This document shows, piece after piece, positions 27,835 through 37,237 of a stretch of 64,000 bases of DNA; the first letter of the stretch is position 1; every line of letters starts with the position of its first letter. The DNA is from Stenotrophomonas terrae (GTDB lineage Bacteria > Pseudomonadota > Gammaproteobacteria > Xanthomonadales > Xanthomonadaceae). Where the stretch lies: NCBI RefSeq assembly GCF_001431465.1, contig NZ_LDJJ01000002.1, forward strand, positions 48,158-112,157, written 5' to 3'. Position numbers and translations under genes: made by a program. The notes below the pieces were generated by a model. It worked only from the letters and a program-made list of their open reading frames with translations. It was not told where the DNA came from and did no database searches.

Positions 27835-27936
27835 GGGTTTGGCTTTGGCTTTGGGTTTGGCTTTGGCTTTGGGTTTGGCTTTGGCTTTGGGTTTGGCTTT
27901 GGGTTTGGCTTTGGCTTTGGCTTTGGCTTTGACTTT
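27835..27936. repeat. Hexanucleotide microsatellite (GGCTTT/GGGTTT)
   Basis: Seventeen consecutive 6-base units of the form GG(C/G)TTT, the last GACTTT, with less regular units just upstream (27821-27834). GGGTTT units recur mostly every third position, so there is an 18-base higher-order period. It lies in the gene-free region between argH and yciI (27744-28239), which otherwise holds the repeat described next. Confidence 0.93.
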
Positions 27937-27942
27937 GACTAT

Positions 27943-28204
27943 CCCTTCTCCCGCTTGCGGGAGAAGGTGCCCGAAGGGCGGATGAGGGGAGCTTTTGACG
28001 TTGCTTGCCAGAAGCCCCCCAACCCAACCCCAACCAGGCTGTTCAGCAAGGACAGGCTTACGCCATAGCGAGAGCCCTACCCTCATCCGCCCCTGCGGGG
28101 CACCTTCTCCCGGAGGAAGAAGGAAGTGCGGAAAATAGCGAGAGCCCTACCCTCATCCGCCCCTGCGGGGCACCTTCTCCCGGAGGGAGAAGGACGTGCA
28201 AAGA
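27943..28204. repeat. Intergenic CCTTCTCCCG/CGGGAGAAGG repeats with 70-bp tandem copy
   Basis: The first element (27943-27993) carries CCTTCTCCCG-CTTG-CGGGAGAAGG followed by GCCCGAAGGGCGGATGAGGGGAGC. The second, inverted in orientation, begins AGCGAGAGCCCTACCCTCATCCG and is present twice in tandem with a 70-base period (28065-28134 and 28135-28204), differing at a handful of positions. Related elements lie near 33.7, 33.8, 35.1, 38.7 and 50.2 kb. Confidence 0.88.
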
Positions 28205-28232
28205 AACGGGCGCCTTGCGCAGCGCCCGTGTT
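28199..28232 (-). terminator. Terminator after argH
   Basis: On the minus strand ACGGGCGCTGCGCAAGGCGCCCGT folds into a stable hairpin and is followed by TTCTTTG. It lies 8 bases past the argH stop and would end or weaken the arginine transcript before yciI and proBA. Confidence 0.7.
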
Positions 28233-28239
28233 CAAGCCA

Positions 28240-29538
28240 TCAACCCTGCAGCGCGCTCCAGCGTGCTGCCAGCTCTTCCAGGCGCAGATCCGCTGCCGCA
28301 CCGGGCGACACCCGTGCCGCCAGGCTGCCTTCAGGCGTGCGCCCCTGCCCTGCCGTATCCGACGCCGCCGCTGCGGCCTTGTAGGCGTCACGGAAAGGCA
28401 CACCGGCGACCGCGGCTTCCACCGCCACGTCGGTTGCATACATGCCCGAATCAATCGCTGCGCGGATGTTGTCATCGCGCCAATCCAGGTTCGACAACAG
28501 CGCCGGCAGCAGCTCCAGCGCGGCCAGACCACGGCCGAAACCGTGCACGATTGCCCCCTTGGAATTCTGCAGGTCGCGCTGGTAGCCCGAAGGCAGCGAC
28601 AGCAGCTGCTCGATCTCGGTACGCGCCGCAGCGACGCTGGCATGGGTGGCGCGCATCAACTCGATCACGTCCGGGTTACGCTTGTTCGGCATGATCGAAC
28701 TGCCGGTGGTGTACTGCGCCGGCAAGGCCACAAACGCAAATTCGCCCGTGGTGAACAAGGACAGATCCCAGGCGATACGACGCAGGTCCAGCGTCGCACC
28801 ACCCAGCGCCTCCAGTGCTGCCAGCTCGAATTTGCCGCGCGACAGCTGCGCGTAGATTGGGCTGACCTGCATGCGTGCAAAACCCAGCGCTGCGGTGGTG
28901 TGCTCGCGGTCCAACGGCAGATTGACGCCGTAGCCGGCCGCAGTGCCCAGCGGATTGGTATCGATCAGCGCACGCGTATCGCGCGCACGGATCGCGTTGT
29001 CGATGAAGGCCTCGGCCCAGCCCGCCCACCACATGCCCGCCGATGACACCACGGCGCGCTGGATATGCGTATAGCCCGGCAGCGGCTGCAGCTTTTCAGC
29101 CGCCGCGCGGTCCAGGGCCACCTTGGCCACTTCCGTGCTGATCTGCGCAACGTGCTCGAGCTTTTCCTTCAGCCACAGGCGGGTGGCCACCAGGATCTGG
29201 TCGTTGCGGCTGCGGCCAGTGTGGATCTTGCGGCCGGCATCGCCCAGGCGTTCGGTCAGGCGCGCTTCGATCGCCGAGTGGCAATCCTCGTACTGCTCGT
29301 CCAGCACGAAAGCACCACTGCGGAAATCATCGGCCAGCACAGCCAGCTCGCGCTTGAGCGCGGCCAGTTCGTCGCTGCTGAGGATGCCGATGTGCTGCAG
29401 GCCTTCGGCATGCGCGGTGCTGGCCTGGATATCGTGCAGGAAGAACTCGCGGTCCAGGATGACGTCGTCACCAGCCAGGAAGGTCTGGATCTTCGCGTCA
29501 ACCGCGACGCCGGGTTTCTGCCATAGCAGGTTGGTCAT
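28240..29538 (-). CDS. argH: Argininosuccinate lyase
   Basis: ArgH splits argininosuccinate into arginine and fumarate, the last step of the pathway. The 432-residue product belongs to the fumarase/aspartase superfamily with the signature [14 protein letters not shown] (the catalytic Ser loop), HTGRSRNDQ and TRLWLKEKL near the N-terminus, and the conserved PGYTHIQRA carrying the His. It is slightly shorter than E. coli ArgH (457). It follows argC by 59 bases on the same strand. Confidence 0.97.
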   Translation of the reverse strand: MTNLLWQKPGVAVDAKIQTFLAGDDVILDREFFLHDIQASTAHAEGLQHIGILSSDELAALKRELAVLADDFRSGAFVLDEQYEDCHSAIEARLTERLGDAGRKIHTGRSRNDQILVATRLWLKEKLEHVAQISTEVAKVALDRAAAEKLQPLPGYTHIQRAVVSSAGMWWAGWAEAFIDNAIRARDTRALIDTNPLGTAAGYGVNLPLDREHTTAALGFARMQVSPIYAQLSRGKFELAALEALGGATLDLRRIAWDLSLFTTGEFAFVALPAQYTTGSSIMPNKRNPDVIELMRATHASVAAARTEIEQLLSLPSGYQRDLQNSKGAIVHGFGRGLAALELLPALLSNLDWRDDNIRAAIDSGMYATDVAVEAAVAGVPFRDAYKAAAAASDTAGQGRTPEGSLAARVSPGAAADLRLEELAARWSALQG

Positions 29539-29597
29539 GATGTTCTCTCGAATGTAGCGCCGGGCGCGGCGTCAACCGCCTGCGCGCGGGCGATGAA

Positions 29598-30551
29598 TCA
29601 ATGCGGGATGGCGGTCAGCTCGTCCAGCCCCAAGGCACGGTTGAGGTTCTGCAGGGCCTGCGTGGCCGCACCCTTGAGCAGGTTGTCGATGGTTGCCACC
29701 AGCACCACGCGCTTGTTGCCCGGGGCCATGGTGAAGCCACCAATCTGCACACCGTGGGTACCGGCAATACGGCTGACCCACGGCGCCTCGTCAACCACTT
29801 CGATCAAGGGCTCGTTGGCATAACGCTGCTGGTAGGTAGCAACGATCTCTTCGCGGCTGCGCGGCTGCTGCAGCCACAGGTTAACGGTCATGGTGATGCC
29901 GCGGAAATGAGGCGCCACATGCGGCATGAATTCCACCGGCACGCCGAGCTGGGTCGACACCTCGCGCTCGTGCACATGGTTGGTCAGGGCATACGGCATC
30001 AGGTTGTCGCGCAGCAGCTCCTGGTTGTTCTTGTCCGATGGCGTGGTGCCGGCGCCGGACCAACCGGAGACGCCGAAGCACACCGGCGGGCCGGCCAGCT
30101 GACTCAGCAGCGGCGCGATCGCCAGCTGCATTGCCGTGGCATAGCAGCCCGGGTTGCTGATCCGCGTCTGCCCGGCATAACGTGCGCGGGTCAGTTCCGG
30201 CAGGCCGTAGTACCAGCTGTTGTCGAAACGGTAATCGGCTGACAGATCAACGATCACGGTGTCCGGCTTGCCTGCATCCAGGGCAGCAACAAAGGGTTCG
30301 CCCTTGCCGTTGGGCAGGGCCAGCACCACCGCGTCCACACCCTTGGCGGCAACCGCCTCCGGGCCCAGGCTTTCGTAGCGCAGCTCGCCGTTGTAGGCCT
30401 CGTTGTGGTCAGCCACGCGCTGCCCGTCCAACTCGCGCGAGGACACGAACGCAAGCTCGATACGTGGGTGGGCGGCCAATAACCGGATCAGCTCGGCGCC
30501 GGTGTAACCGCGCGCGCCAACAATGCCTACCGAGAATTTTTTGTCAGTCAT
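29598..30551 (-). CDS. argC: N-acetyl-gamma-glutamyl-phosphate reductase
   Basis: ArgC makes N-acetylglutamate semialdehyde from the acyl phosphate with NADPH. The 317-residue product has an N-terminal dinucleotide motif ([22 protein letters not shown]) of which the central GARGYTG is diagnostic, the catalytic Cys in SNPGCYAT, and HVHEREVS and HVAPHFRGI in the substrate domain. The ATG overlaps the stop of the preceding GNAT gene (ATGA), so the two are translationally coupled. Confidence 0.97.
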   Translation of the reverse strand: MTDKKFSVGIVGARGYTGAELIRLLAAHPRIELAFVSSRELDGQRVADHNEAYNGELRYESLGPEAVAAKGVDAVVLALPNGKGEPFVAALDAGKPDTVIVDLSADYRFDNSWYYGLPELTRARYAGQTRISNPGCYATAMQLAIAPLLSQLAGPPVCFGVSGWSGAGTTPSDKNNQELLRDNLMPYALTNHVHEREVSTQLGVPVEFMPHVAPHFRGITMTVNLWLQQPRSREEIVATYQQRYANEPLIEVVDEAPWVSRIAGTHGVQIGGFTMAPGNKRVVLVATIDNLLKGAATQALQNLNRALGLDELTAIPH

Positions 30552-31162
30552 TTATGCGAATCCAGAAGGAACTGCAGATGGGCTTTCACCGCCGGCCATT
30601 CCGTGTCGATGATGGAGAACACCACGGTGTCGCGGCGCGATCCGTCGGCGTGACGCTTGTGGCTGCGCAGTACGCCGTCCTGCTTCGCGCCAAGGCGGGC
30701 AATGGCGGTGCGCGAAGCATGGTTGAACCAGCTGGTCTCGAAACCGACGCTGATGCAGCCAAGGGTTTCAAAGGCATGGTGCAGCAACAGAAGCTTGGCT
30801 TCGGTGTTCAGGCCGCTGCGCTGCACGCGCGGGCTATACCAGGTGTAGCCGATGTTCAGCCGCGGCACATCGGCCTCAAGCGCGTAATAACGGGTACTGC
30901 CAACCACTTCGCCATTGGCGTCCCTGACCACGAAGGCCAACACGCGGCCCTGCGCCTGCGCCTCCAGCGCGGCCACCACGTAGTGGCCGGCGTGCTCGGG
31001 CGTAGGCACATTGGTATACCAGCAACGCGACAGCTCACCGTCGCCCAGGGCGCGCTGCAGTGCCGGCACATGGGCAAGTTGCAAAGGCTCCAGGGTGACG
31101 TGGCGGCCCTTCAGGATCGGCACCTGCCCCCAGTGTCCGGCGCTGGCCAGGTCGGTACTCAC
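30548..31162 (-). CDS. GNAT acetyltransferase embedded in arg operon
   Basis: A 204-residue acetyltransferase of the RimJ/RimL-like (Acetyltransf_3) type: [19 protein letters not shown] at the N-terminus, [24 protein letters not shown] across the central strands, and [19 protein letters not shown] as the CoA-binding loop and helix. The GTG at 31162 overlaps the argAB stop (GTGA) and its stop overlaps argC (ATGA). It is therefore locked into the operon between the kinase and reductase steps. It is separate from the synthase domain already fused to argB. Its substrate is unknown; an ornithine, citrulline or protein N-terminal acetylation role is possible. Confidence 0.85.
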   Translation of the reverse strand: MSTDLASAGHWGQVPILKGRHVTLEPLQLAHVPALQRALGDGELSRCWYTNVPTPEHAGHYVVAALEAQAQGRVLAFVVRDANGEVVGSTRYYALEADVPRLNIGYTWYSPRVQRSGLNTEAKLLLLHHAFETLGCISVGFETSWFNHASRTAIARLGAKQDGVLRSHKRHADGSRRDTVVFSIIDTEWPAVKAHLQFLLDSHK

Positions 31163-32487
31163 CCCTGCAGACTCGGCTTGCGCTCGCCGCAATGTGCGAC
31201 GTAGCCCTTGATGCTGTCGAAGTCGTTGGCACCGAACCAGAACACCTTCCAGTGGTCGAGCTTGTAGCAGCCGTCCGACTCGGAATAATAGAAATGGTTG
31301 ACCGGGTTGCCGTTGCGCGAGCGCCAGAACAGCTGCGGGGTTTCCTCCAGCATCACGTTCCACACCGCGCGGCCCAGGCCTTCACCCTGCGCGTCATCGA
31401 GCACGGCGAACTTGTCCAGGTACACGCCTTCGGCTTCATCGGTGAGCACCACCGCAGTGCGATAGTTCTCACTGACGTAGGCACGCAGCAGCTTGGTCTT
31501 CTCGAAATAATCCGGCACCAGGGTGCGGCCGAAGCTCGACTCGATCAGCGTTTTCAGGCGTGCGGTATCGAGCTGGTCCCAGGACGTGGCCTTCAACACC
31601 TTCTCGCCACGGCGCACCAACGTGCCCGAACCCTTGTGCGTGAACAGCTCCTTGGCCAGGTCGGCCGGGCGCGTGATCGACACCGAGGATTCTTCCGGCA
31701 GGCGATCCAGCAGATCCTTGATCTGCTCGATCTTGACCCGCATGCCGCCATGGATCCACGGCTGCTGCATCAGCTGGTCGTACTCGGTGGACAGGTTGAT
31801 CGAATCGATCAACTTGCCCTCTTCGTCCAGCAGGCCACCGGTGCCGGTCAGGAAGATGATCTTGTACGGCTGCAGTTCCTGCACCAGTTCATTGGCGGCG
31901 AAATCGGCATTGACGTTGAGGATCTGCCCGCTAGGGGTTTCGCCCAGGCTGGTGATCACCGGGATCGAGCCGGCGCGCAGGCTGGCTTCAATCGGCGCCA
32001 GATTGACCTTCTTCACCTCACCGACCAGACCGTAGGTATCCAGATCCAGGTACTCGGCCTCGAACACACCACCGGTGATGGAGGTTGCACGTGCACCGTT
32101 CTGCTGCAGGGCTTCAACCAGTTTCAGGTTGGACTGCTGGAACACCTTGCGCACGATCGCCAGGGCTTCCGGCGAGGTCACGCGCAGGCCGTCGATGGTC
32201 TGCTTCTCGATGCCGGCAGCGGACAGCTCGGCATCGAGCTGCGGGCCGGCACCGTGCAGCACGATCGGGGTCAGGCCAACTTCCTGCAGGAAGGACAGCG
32301 ACGAGGTCAGCGCATCCAGATCGTCGCGCAACACCGCGCCACCGACCTTGACCACGGCAAAGCGCTTGGCATCAAGCTGCGAAAAGCGCTTGAGGTACTG
32401 GCTGATTTCCTTCGCGCTGGCCATGCTCGAAAGCAGGCGGACGATGGTCTGGCGGGTCTGGCGGTGCGGCTGCATGGCTGGGGACAT
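31159..32487 (-). CDS. argB: Bifunctional N-acetylglutamate kinase/synthase
   Basis: A fused enzyme that makes N-acetylglutamate and phosphorylates it, the first two steps of arginine synthesis. The N-terminal amino-acid-kinase domain (about residues 30-290) has [26 protein letters not shown] and [12 protein letters not shown]. The C-terminal domain (about 295-442) is the GNAT-like synthase module of vertebrate-type NAGS ([34 protein letters not shown]). Xanthomonas NAGS/K enzymes of this kind are characterised and arginine-inhibited. ATG 32487 gives 442 residues; an in-frame ATG lies at 32475. Confidence 0.95.
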   Translation of the reverse strand: MSPAMQPHRQTRQTIVRLLSSMASAKEISQYLKRFSQLDAKRFAVVKVGGAVLRDDLDALTSSLSFLQEVGLTPIVLHGAGPQLDAELSAAGIEKQTIDGLRVTSPEALAIVRKVFQQSNLKLVEALQQNGARATSITGGVFEAEYLDLDTYGLVGEVKKVNLAPIEASLRAGSIPVITSLGETPSGQILNVNADFAANELVQELQPYKIIFLTGTGGLLDEEGKLIDSINLSTEYDQLMQQPWIHGGMRVKIEQIKDLLDRLPEESSVSITRPADLAKELFTHKGSGTLVRRGEKVLKATSWDQLDTARLKTLIESSFGRTLVPDYFEKTKLLRAYVSENYRTAVVLTDEAEGVYLDKFAVLDDAQGEGLGRAVWNVMLEETPQLFWRSRNGNPVNHFYYSESDGCYKLDHWKVFWFGANDFDSIKGYVAHCGERKPSLQG

Positions 32488-32560
32488 TGCTTGTATCTAC
32501 GTAGCGACCCTGGGGGTCACGAAAAAGAAGCCGGCGGCGAGCCGCCGGGCCACGCGCGGC

Positions 32561-33658
32561 TCAGGCGCCGCGTTGCAGGATCTGCAGCACCGATTCGGCG
32601 TAACGCTGCAACTGCTCCAACGTCACGAACTCATCGGCGGTGTGGGCCTGGGCGATATCGCCGGGGCCGTACACCATGGTTATGTAACCACCGGCCGAGA
32701 ACAGCGAGGCCTCGGTCCAGAAATCCACCGCGTTGCCGATCGGCAGGCCCAGTTCGTCGGCGATGTCGCGCGCAGCCAGACGGCGTTCTTCGGCGCGGGC
32801 GATATCACCGGACGGCAGGCTGGGGCCGCGGAAGGTTTCTTCAAAATGCGCCGCCTGCGGCTCGGCGAAGCTGGCGAAGGTGCCCAGCAGCGCATCGATA
32901 TCCATCGACGGCAGCGGCCGGAAACCAAACCGCAGCTCGGCTTCGGGCGCGATCATATTGGCCTTGATGCCACCTTCGACGCGGCCGATGTTGAAGCGCA
33001 GACCGGTCAGGCCGCCAAAGCGCGCATGCGCCAGCGACTCGACATGGTCCAGCGCCTTGCCGCCCCAACGCATGGCCTGGTGCAGCGCGCTGGCCGAAGG
33101 ATCCTGCTTGCCGGAAGCATGGCCGGCGCGGCCCTGGAACTTCATCAACACCGAGCTGATGCCGCGATGCGCGAGCACCGCTTCGCTCATGGTCGGCTCG
33201 GCGACGATCACCGCTTCATACGCGATGCCACGCGCCAGGAAGGCGGCGATACAGCGCGGGTCATTGGCTTCTTCGTCACTGGAGAACAGGAACGCGGCAT
33301 CGCCATCGGTCAGATTGGCGGCGGCCACCAGCGCGGCGGCAGCGCCCTTGATGTCGCAGACACCGAGGCCGACAACGCGGTCGTCCAGGCGACGCATCAC
33401 GTGCGGATCGGCCGACCAGTGCGGGGAATCCGGCACGGTGTCCAGATGCACGTTGAACAGATACTTGGGGGTGCCGCGCACCGCGTAAAAGCTGACCGCA
33501 CCGGCGCCGTGGTCGATCACTTCGACATTGAAGCCCGGCAGGTTGTCGCGCAGGTAATCAAAGATGCCACCGGTGGTGATGGCACGCGGCGGATTGCGGG
33601 TGTCGTAGGACACCAGCTTTTCCAGGTGATCGAGGGTGGATTGGAGCAGCTTGGTCAT
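32561..33658 (-). CDS. argE': N-acetyl-L-citrulline deacetylase
   Basis: A zinc M20-family amidohydrolase of 365 residues. Metal and catalytic motifs are NVHLDTVPDS, CDIKGAAAAL and FSSDEEANDP, with GRAGHASGKQDPSASALHQA in the lid domain and AHTADEFV near the C-terminus. It resembles acetylornithine deacetylases, but its place beside N-acetylornithine carbamoyltransferase matches the Xanthomonas enzyme shown to prefer N-acetylcitrulline, yielding citrulline for ArgG. The functional choice rests on context and family knowledge. Confidence 0.92.
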   Translation of the reverse strand: MTKLLQSTLDHLEKLVSYDTRNPPRAITTGGIFDYLRDNLPGFNVEVIDHGAGAVSFYAVRGTPKYLFNVHLDTVPDSPHWSADPHVMRRLDDRVVGLGVCDIKGAAAALVAAANLTDGDAAFLFSSDEEANDPRCIAAFLARGIAYEAVIVAEPTMSEAVLAHRGISSVLMKFQGRAGHASGKQDPSASALHQAMRWGGKALDHVESLAHARFGGLTGLRFNIGRVEGGIKANMIAPEAELRFGFRPLPSMDIDALLGTFASFAEPQAAHFEETFRGPSLPSGDIARAEERRLAARDIADELGLPIGNAVDFWTEASLFSAGGYITMVYGPGDIAQAHTADEFVTLEQLQRYAESVLQILQRGA

Positions 33659-33695
33659 GGTGGGCAGCAGGTAATCACAGCAATGATCGAAAGGC

Positions 33696-33845
33696 TTCCC
33701 TTCTCCCGCATGCGGGGGAAGGTGCCCGAAGGGCGGATGGGGGGAGCTTTTGCTTTGCCGGGTTCGCTTTCAGAGCAAAAAAGACAGAAGCAAGAGCTCC
33801 CCTCACCCCAACCCCTCTCCCGCAGGCGGGAGAGGGGCTTTGAGC
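33696..33845. repeat. Facing pair of intergenic repeats between argG and argE'
   Basis: CCTTCTCCCGCATGCGGGGGAAGG with GCCCGAAGGGCGG (33696-33754) faces CCTCACCCCAACCCCTCTCCCGCAGGCGGGAGAGGGGC (33794-33845). Each has an internal palindrome (CTCCCGC/GCGGGAG), and GAGCTCCCC/GGGGGAGC parts of the two can also pair. They fill most of the 203-base argG-argE' spacer. Confidence 0.85.
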
Positions 33846-33861
33846 ATCACGCATCAAGCAA

Positions 33862-35052
33862 TCAGCGATTCACCTGCGCGTACAGCGTGGAGCTCATGCC
33901 GAACAGCTTGATGAAGCCTTCGGCTTCTTCCACACCCCAGTCGGCCGACTGTGCATAGGTTGCGCCCTTGGCGTTGAGAATGTGCTCCGAACGCACGGCC
34001 ACCGCGTCAACGCGGCCACCACGGGTTTCCAGCACTACTTCACCGGTGACCTTGGCCTGCGAGGACTGCAGGAAGGCTTCGATGTCAGCCTTGAGCGGGT
34101 CGTGGTAGAAGCCTTCGTACACCAGCTCCACCCACTTGCGCGCCACTTCCGGCTTGAAGCGGTTCTGCTGCTTGGTCAGCACCGCGTCTTCCAGCGCGCG
34201 GTGCGCGGCCAGCAGCGAAACCAGGCCCGGGGCTTCGAACACGATGCGGCCCTTCAGGCCGATCACGGTGTCGCCGGTGTAGACGCCACGGCCAACGCCG
34301 TACTGGGCAAACAGCTTGTTGAGCTTGGCCAGGATCTGCTCACCCGGCAGCGCCTTGCCGTCCAGCGCGACGGCTTCGCCCTCGACGAACTTCAAGGTGA
34401 CGGTCAGCGGCTCCAGCGGCCAGGCATTGCGCGGTGCGCACCAGCCACGGGCACCCTCGCCCGGGGCTTCCCACTTGTCGATCTCGCCGCCGGACATGGT
34501 CAGGCCCAACAGGTTCTCGTTGATGGTGTAAGCCTGCTGCTTGGCACGCACGCCGAAACCACGCGCTTCCAGGTACTTCTGCTCGTAGGCGCGGGTCTGG
34601 GTGTGCTCTTTCTGGATTTCACGGATCGGCGCGACGATCTGGTAGTCGCCCTGGGCCTTCACCGCCAGGTCGAAACGCACCTGGTCGTTGCCCATGCCGG
34701 TGCAACCGTGGGCGATGATGTTGGTGCCCAGCTCGGCGGCGCGCTTGAGCGCAGCGTCAACGATCAGGTAACGGTCGGACACCAGCAGCGGGTACTGGCT
34801 CTGGTAGCCCTCACCGGCCCATACGAAGGGCTTGACGAAGCCGGACCAGATGGCCGGGCCACCATCGACGGTGACGTGGCTGGTGACACCCAGCTCGGCG
34901 GCACGCTTCTCGATGAAATCACGCTCTTCAGCATCCACGCCGCCGGTGTCGGCGAACACGGTGTGCACGTTGTAGCCGCGCTCCTGCAGGTAAGGCACGC
35001 AGAAGCTGGTGTCGAGGCCGCCGGAGAAGGCGAGGACGATGTCTTTGCTCAT
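33862..35052 (-). CDS. argG: Argininosuccinate synthase
   Basis: ArgG joins citrulline and aspartate with ATP cleavage. The 396-residue product starts [16 protein letters not shown], the PP-loop ATP site, and contains [14 protein letters not shown] and [16 protein letters not shown] [11 protein letters not shown]. The start at 35052 matches the family N-terminus; the frame runs on upstream into repeat DNA and should not be used. Unusually, no Shine-Dalgarno is visible before this ATG (the preceding bases are pyrimidine-rich). Confidence 0.97.
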   Translation of the reverse strand: MSKDIVLAFSGGLDTSFCVPYLQERGYNVHTVFADTGGVDAEERDFIEKRAAELGVTSHVTVDGGPAIWSGFVKPFVWAGEGYQSQYPLLVSDRYLIVDAALKRAAELGTNIIAHGCTGMGNDQVRFDLAVKAQGDYQIVAPIREIQKEHTQTRAYEQKYLEARGFGVRAKQQAYTINENLLGLTMSGGEIDKWEAPGEGARGWCAPRNAWPLEPLTVTLKFVEGEAVALDGKALPGEQILAKLNKLFAQYGVGRGVYTGDTVIGLKGRIVFEAPGLVSLLAAHRALEDAVLTKQQNRFKPEVARKWVELVYEGFYHDPLKADIEAFLQSSQAKVTGEVVLETRGGRVDAVAVRSEHILNAKGATYAQSADWGVEEAEGFIKLFGMSSTLYAQVNR

Positions 35053-35078
35053 GGGGAAGGAATCTCTGCTTTGGTTCT

Positions 35079-35201
35079 TGAGCCCCTCCCCCACCGGGGG
35101 AGGGGTTGGGGAGGGGGTAATGAAGTTGAGATGGTGCCTGGAGTGAAGAGCCTTGCCCTCACCCCAACCCCTCTCCCGCTGGCGGGAGAGGGGCTTCAAG
35201 C
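35079..35201. repeat. Facing pair of intergenic repeats between argF' and argG
   Basis: CCCCTCCCCCACCGGGGGAGGGG (from 35083) faces CCCTCACCCCAACCCCTCTCCCGCTGGCGGGAGAGGGGC (35155-35194). They belong to the same family as the elements at 33.8 and 38.7 kb and occupy the 150-base spacer almost to both gene ends; the second ends directly at the argF' stop. Confidence 0.85.
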
Positions 35202-35202
35202 A

Positions 35203-36213
35203 TTACTTGCCGATCACTGCGGCCATGATCGCCTTCTGCACATGCAGGCGATTCTCGGCCTCGTTGATTGCAATACATTGCGGCGAATCCATCACGCCGT
35301 CGGTCGCCTTCACATTGCGGCGCAGCGGCAGGCAGTGGCTGAACACGCCATTGTTGGTCAGCGCCATCTTGGCCTCGTCGACGATGAAGTGCTTGTACTG
35401 GTCGCGGATCGGCTTTTCCGGCTCCCAGTTGCCGAAGAACGGCAGCGCGCCCCAGCTCTTGGCGTAGACCACATCGGCGCCGGCATAGGCGCTCTGAATG
35501 TCATGGCTGACCTGCAGCGAACCTCCGCTCTCGGCCACGTTCTGCTCGGCCCAGCCCATGTAGCGTTCGTCCAGGATGTAATCCGGGGTCGGGCACAGCA
35601 GGGTCACGTCCATGCCCATGCGGGTGGCGATGGTCAGCGCCGAATTGGCCACGGCGGTGTTCAGCGGCTTGGGATGGTAGGTCCAGGTCAGCACATACTT
35701 CTTGCCGCGCAGGTCGCTGGTGCCGAAATATTCCTGCAGCGCCATGATGTGCGCCAGCTCCTGGCACGGATGGGTGATGGTCTCCATGTTGATGACCGGC
35801 ACCGGCGAATACTTGGCAAAGCTCTTCAGGACCTGGTCTTCGCGGTCCTTGCTCCAGTCCACGAATTTCGGGAACGCGCGCACGCCAATCAGGTCGACGT
35901 AACGGCCCAGCACCTTGGCCACTTCGGCGATGTGCTCTTCGGTATCGCCGTCCATCACCGTGCCGAGGTTGAACTCGATCGGCCACGCATCCTTGCCCGG
36001 CTGCAGCACCACGGCATGCCCGCCCAGCTGGAACGCGCCCAGCTCGAAGCTGGTGCGGGTACGCATGGACGGGTTGAAGAACACCAGGGCGATCGACTTG
36101 CCCTTCAGGTCATCACCCAGCTTGTTCTGCTTGAACAACGCCGCCTGGGTGAGCAGCGCGTCAAGTTCGGCGCGGCTCCAGTCCTGGGTGTTCAAAAAGT
36201 GCTTCAGAGACAT
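35203..36213 (-). CDS. argF': N-acetyl-L-ornithine carbamoyltransferase
   Basis: This transcarbamylase makes N-acetylcitrulline from N-acetylornithine and carbamoyl phosphate, replacing ordinary ornithine transcarbamylase in Xanthomonadales. The 336-residue product has the carbamoyl-phosphate loop FNPSMRTRTSFELG, HPCQELAH, and the C-terminal HCLPLRRNVKATDGVMDS with the long insertion and the Lys that is carboxylated in the Xanthomonas enzyme. A Shine-Dalgarno, AAAGGAAGG, precedes the start. It is first of the arginine run; no ARG box was recognised in the 100 bases upstream. Confidence 0.96.
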   Translation of the reverse strand: MSLKHFLNTQDWSRAELDALLTQAALFKQNKLGDDLKGKSIALVFFNPSMRTRTSFELGAFQLGGHAVVLQPGKDAWPIEFNLGTVMDGDTEEHIAEVAKVLGRYVDLIGVRAFPKFVDWSKDREDQVLKSFAKYSPVPVINMETITHPCQELAHIMALQEYFGTSDLRGKKYVLTWTYHPKPLNTAVANSALTIATRMGMDVTLLCPTPDYILDERYMGWAEQNVAESGGSLQVSHDIQSAYAGADVVYAKSWGALPFFGNWEPEKPIRDQYKHFIVDEAKMALTNNGVFSHCLPLRRNVKATDGVMDSPQCIAINEAENRLHVQKAIMAAVIGK

Positions 36214-36307
36214 CGATCCTTCCTTTATTGCGGAAAACCACCGTCGCCGGTGGGCGGATGCGCTAATGCGCGACTCATTGCGTTTGAAACTTTTACCGCA
36301 CCAGAAA

Positions 36308-36334
36308 CGAAAAAACCCAGCCTGGGCTGGGTTT
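36308..36334 (-). terminator. Terminator upstream of argF'
   Basis: AACCCAGCC-TG-GGCTGGGTT is followed on the minus strand by TTTTCGTTTC. It would end the transcript of the exported-protein gene at 36516-37073 and insulate the argF' promoter. The plus-strand side also has TTTTCC. Confidence 0.8.
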
Positions 36335-36515
36335 TCCGAACAGACAGCACGAAGCTCCGGTCACCCAGCGAATATGTGGGATTCCGGTCGGCGGGCACGC
36401 GACGTCATGCCGGAGGCCATCCGGGCGGTGCTGCTTTCGTGCTGGAAGCTGGTGGCTTTCATCGTCGGCCATACTCGCACGCAGGTCAGGCCTGCGCAAG
36501 TGTCGCGGTGCAACA

Positions 36516-37073
36516 TCAGGGAACGCTGGTGGCGGCAGGCGGTGCCTGGCCGATATCCGGGGTGATCGACACCCGCAGCTTGAGCCGGTTGCCGGGGTCT
36601 TCAGGCAGCCGTGAGCGGAACTTGATGCCCTTGTAGACGTAGTCCACGTCGTAGGCGATGGGCCTGCGGAACTCGCGGCCCACTTCCACGATCTTGCATT
36701 CCGGGGTAAGCAGCGCGGCTGAGCCGCCACCGCCCTGCGGCGCAAGCGCCATATCTTCTTCCTCCGCCTGCCCTTCGTGTTGGCTGAAAATGCCGCGCAC
36801 CGAGTCCCAGAAGCGGCGGAAGCCGCCCTTGTCTTCCTCGCCCTTGACCTGCACCGGCGCCAACGTACGGGTGGACACCGGCTCGCAGTGTTCCTCGGTG
36901 CGGCTTGCGCGCAGGGTCTGGAACACCGGCTCGACGTTGAGCACCTGCGCATAGTCGTAGCGCACGTTTTCCATGATCACCACGCGATTGCGCTGCTCCG
37001 GTTCCTGCGCAAGCGCGGGCACGGCGGCGCCAGCCAACAGGCAGATCATCGACAGCAATGGAGCAGGTTTCAT
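36516..37073 (-). CDS. Exported UmoD-like protein of unknown function
   Basis: A 185-residue protein with a signal peptide (MKPAPLLSMICLLAGAAVP, cleavage near ALAQ). The segment VRYDYAQVLNVEPVFQTLRAS followed by a Cys (HCEPV) resembles the N-terminal beta-strand region of UmoD/17-kDa surface-antigen-like proteins, and a second Cys (TPECKI) could pair with it. The glycine-zipper membrane segment common in that family is not seen; a charged linker takes its place. It is transcribed divergently from cysS. Confidence 0.6.
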   Translation of the reverse strand: MKPAPLLSMICLLAGAAVPALAQEPEQRNRVVIMENVRYDYAQVLNVEPVFQTLRASRTEEHCEPVSTRTLAPVQVKGEEDKGGFRRFWDSVRGIFSQHEGQAEEEDMALAPQGGGGSAALLTPECKIVEVGREFRRPIAYDVDYVYKGIKFRSRLPEDPGNRLKLRVSITPDIGQAPPAATSVP

Positions 37074-37237
37074 CAAAAGATTGGCTAAGGCTGGTCGCGG
37101 GCAGTGGGTACTAGTGTAGGCAGCACAGCTGCCCCGGGCCTGAACATTACCCATCCGTACGCGTATTGCCCAGCCCGGGGATGCCCCGCCCGGCCCGGGC
37201 CGCTAGAATTGACAGGTTCGCTTACCCCCGGATTGCC

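Noticed and set aside
27697..28086. Minus-strand open frame encoding a Lys-Ala/Lys-Pro repeat peptide
   Set aside because: It is created by the hexanucleotide repeat and flanking repeat DNA, overlaps yciI in the wrong frame, and has no ribosome-binding site or conserved ends.
27820..28204. CRISPR array
   Set aside because: The repeats are contiguous or have no unique spacers of regular length, and no cas gene is present.
33982..36636. Very long plus-strand open frame opposite argG and argF'
   Set aside because: It is the antisense shadow of two well-identified genes in high-GC DNA; the composition is His/Gln/Arg-rich without domains.
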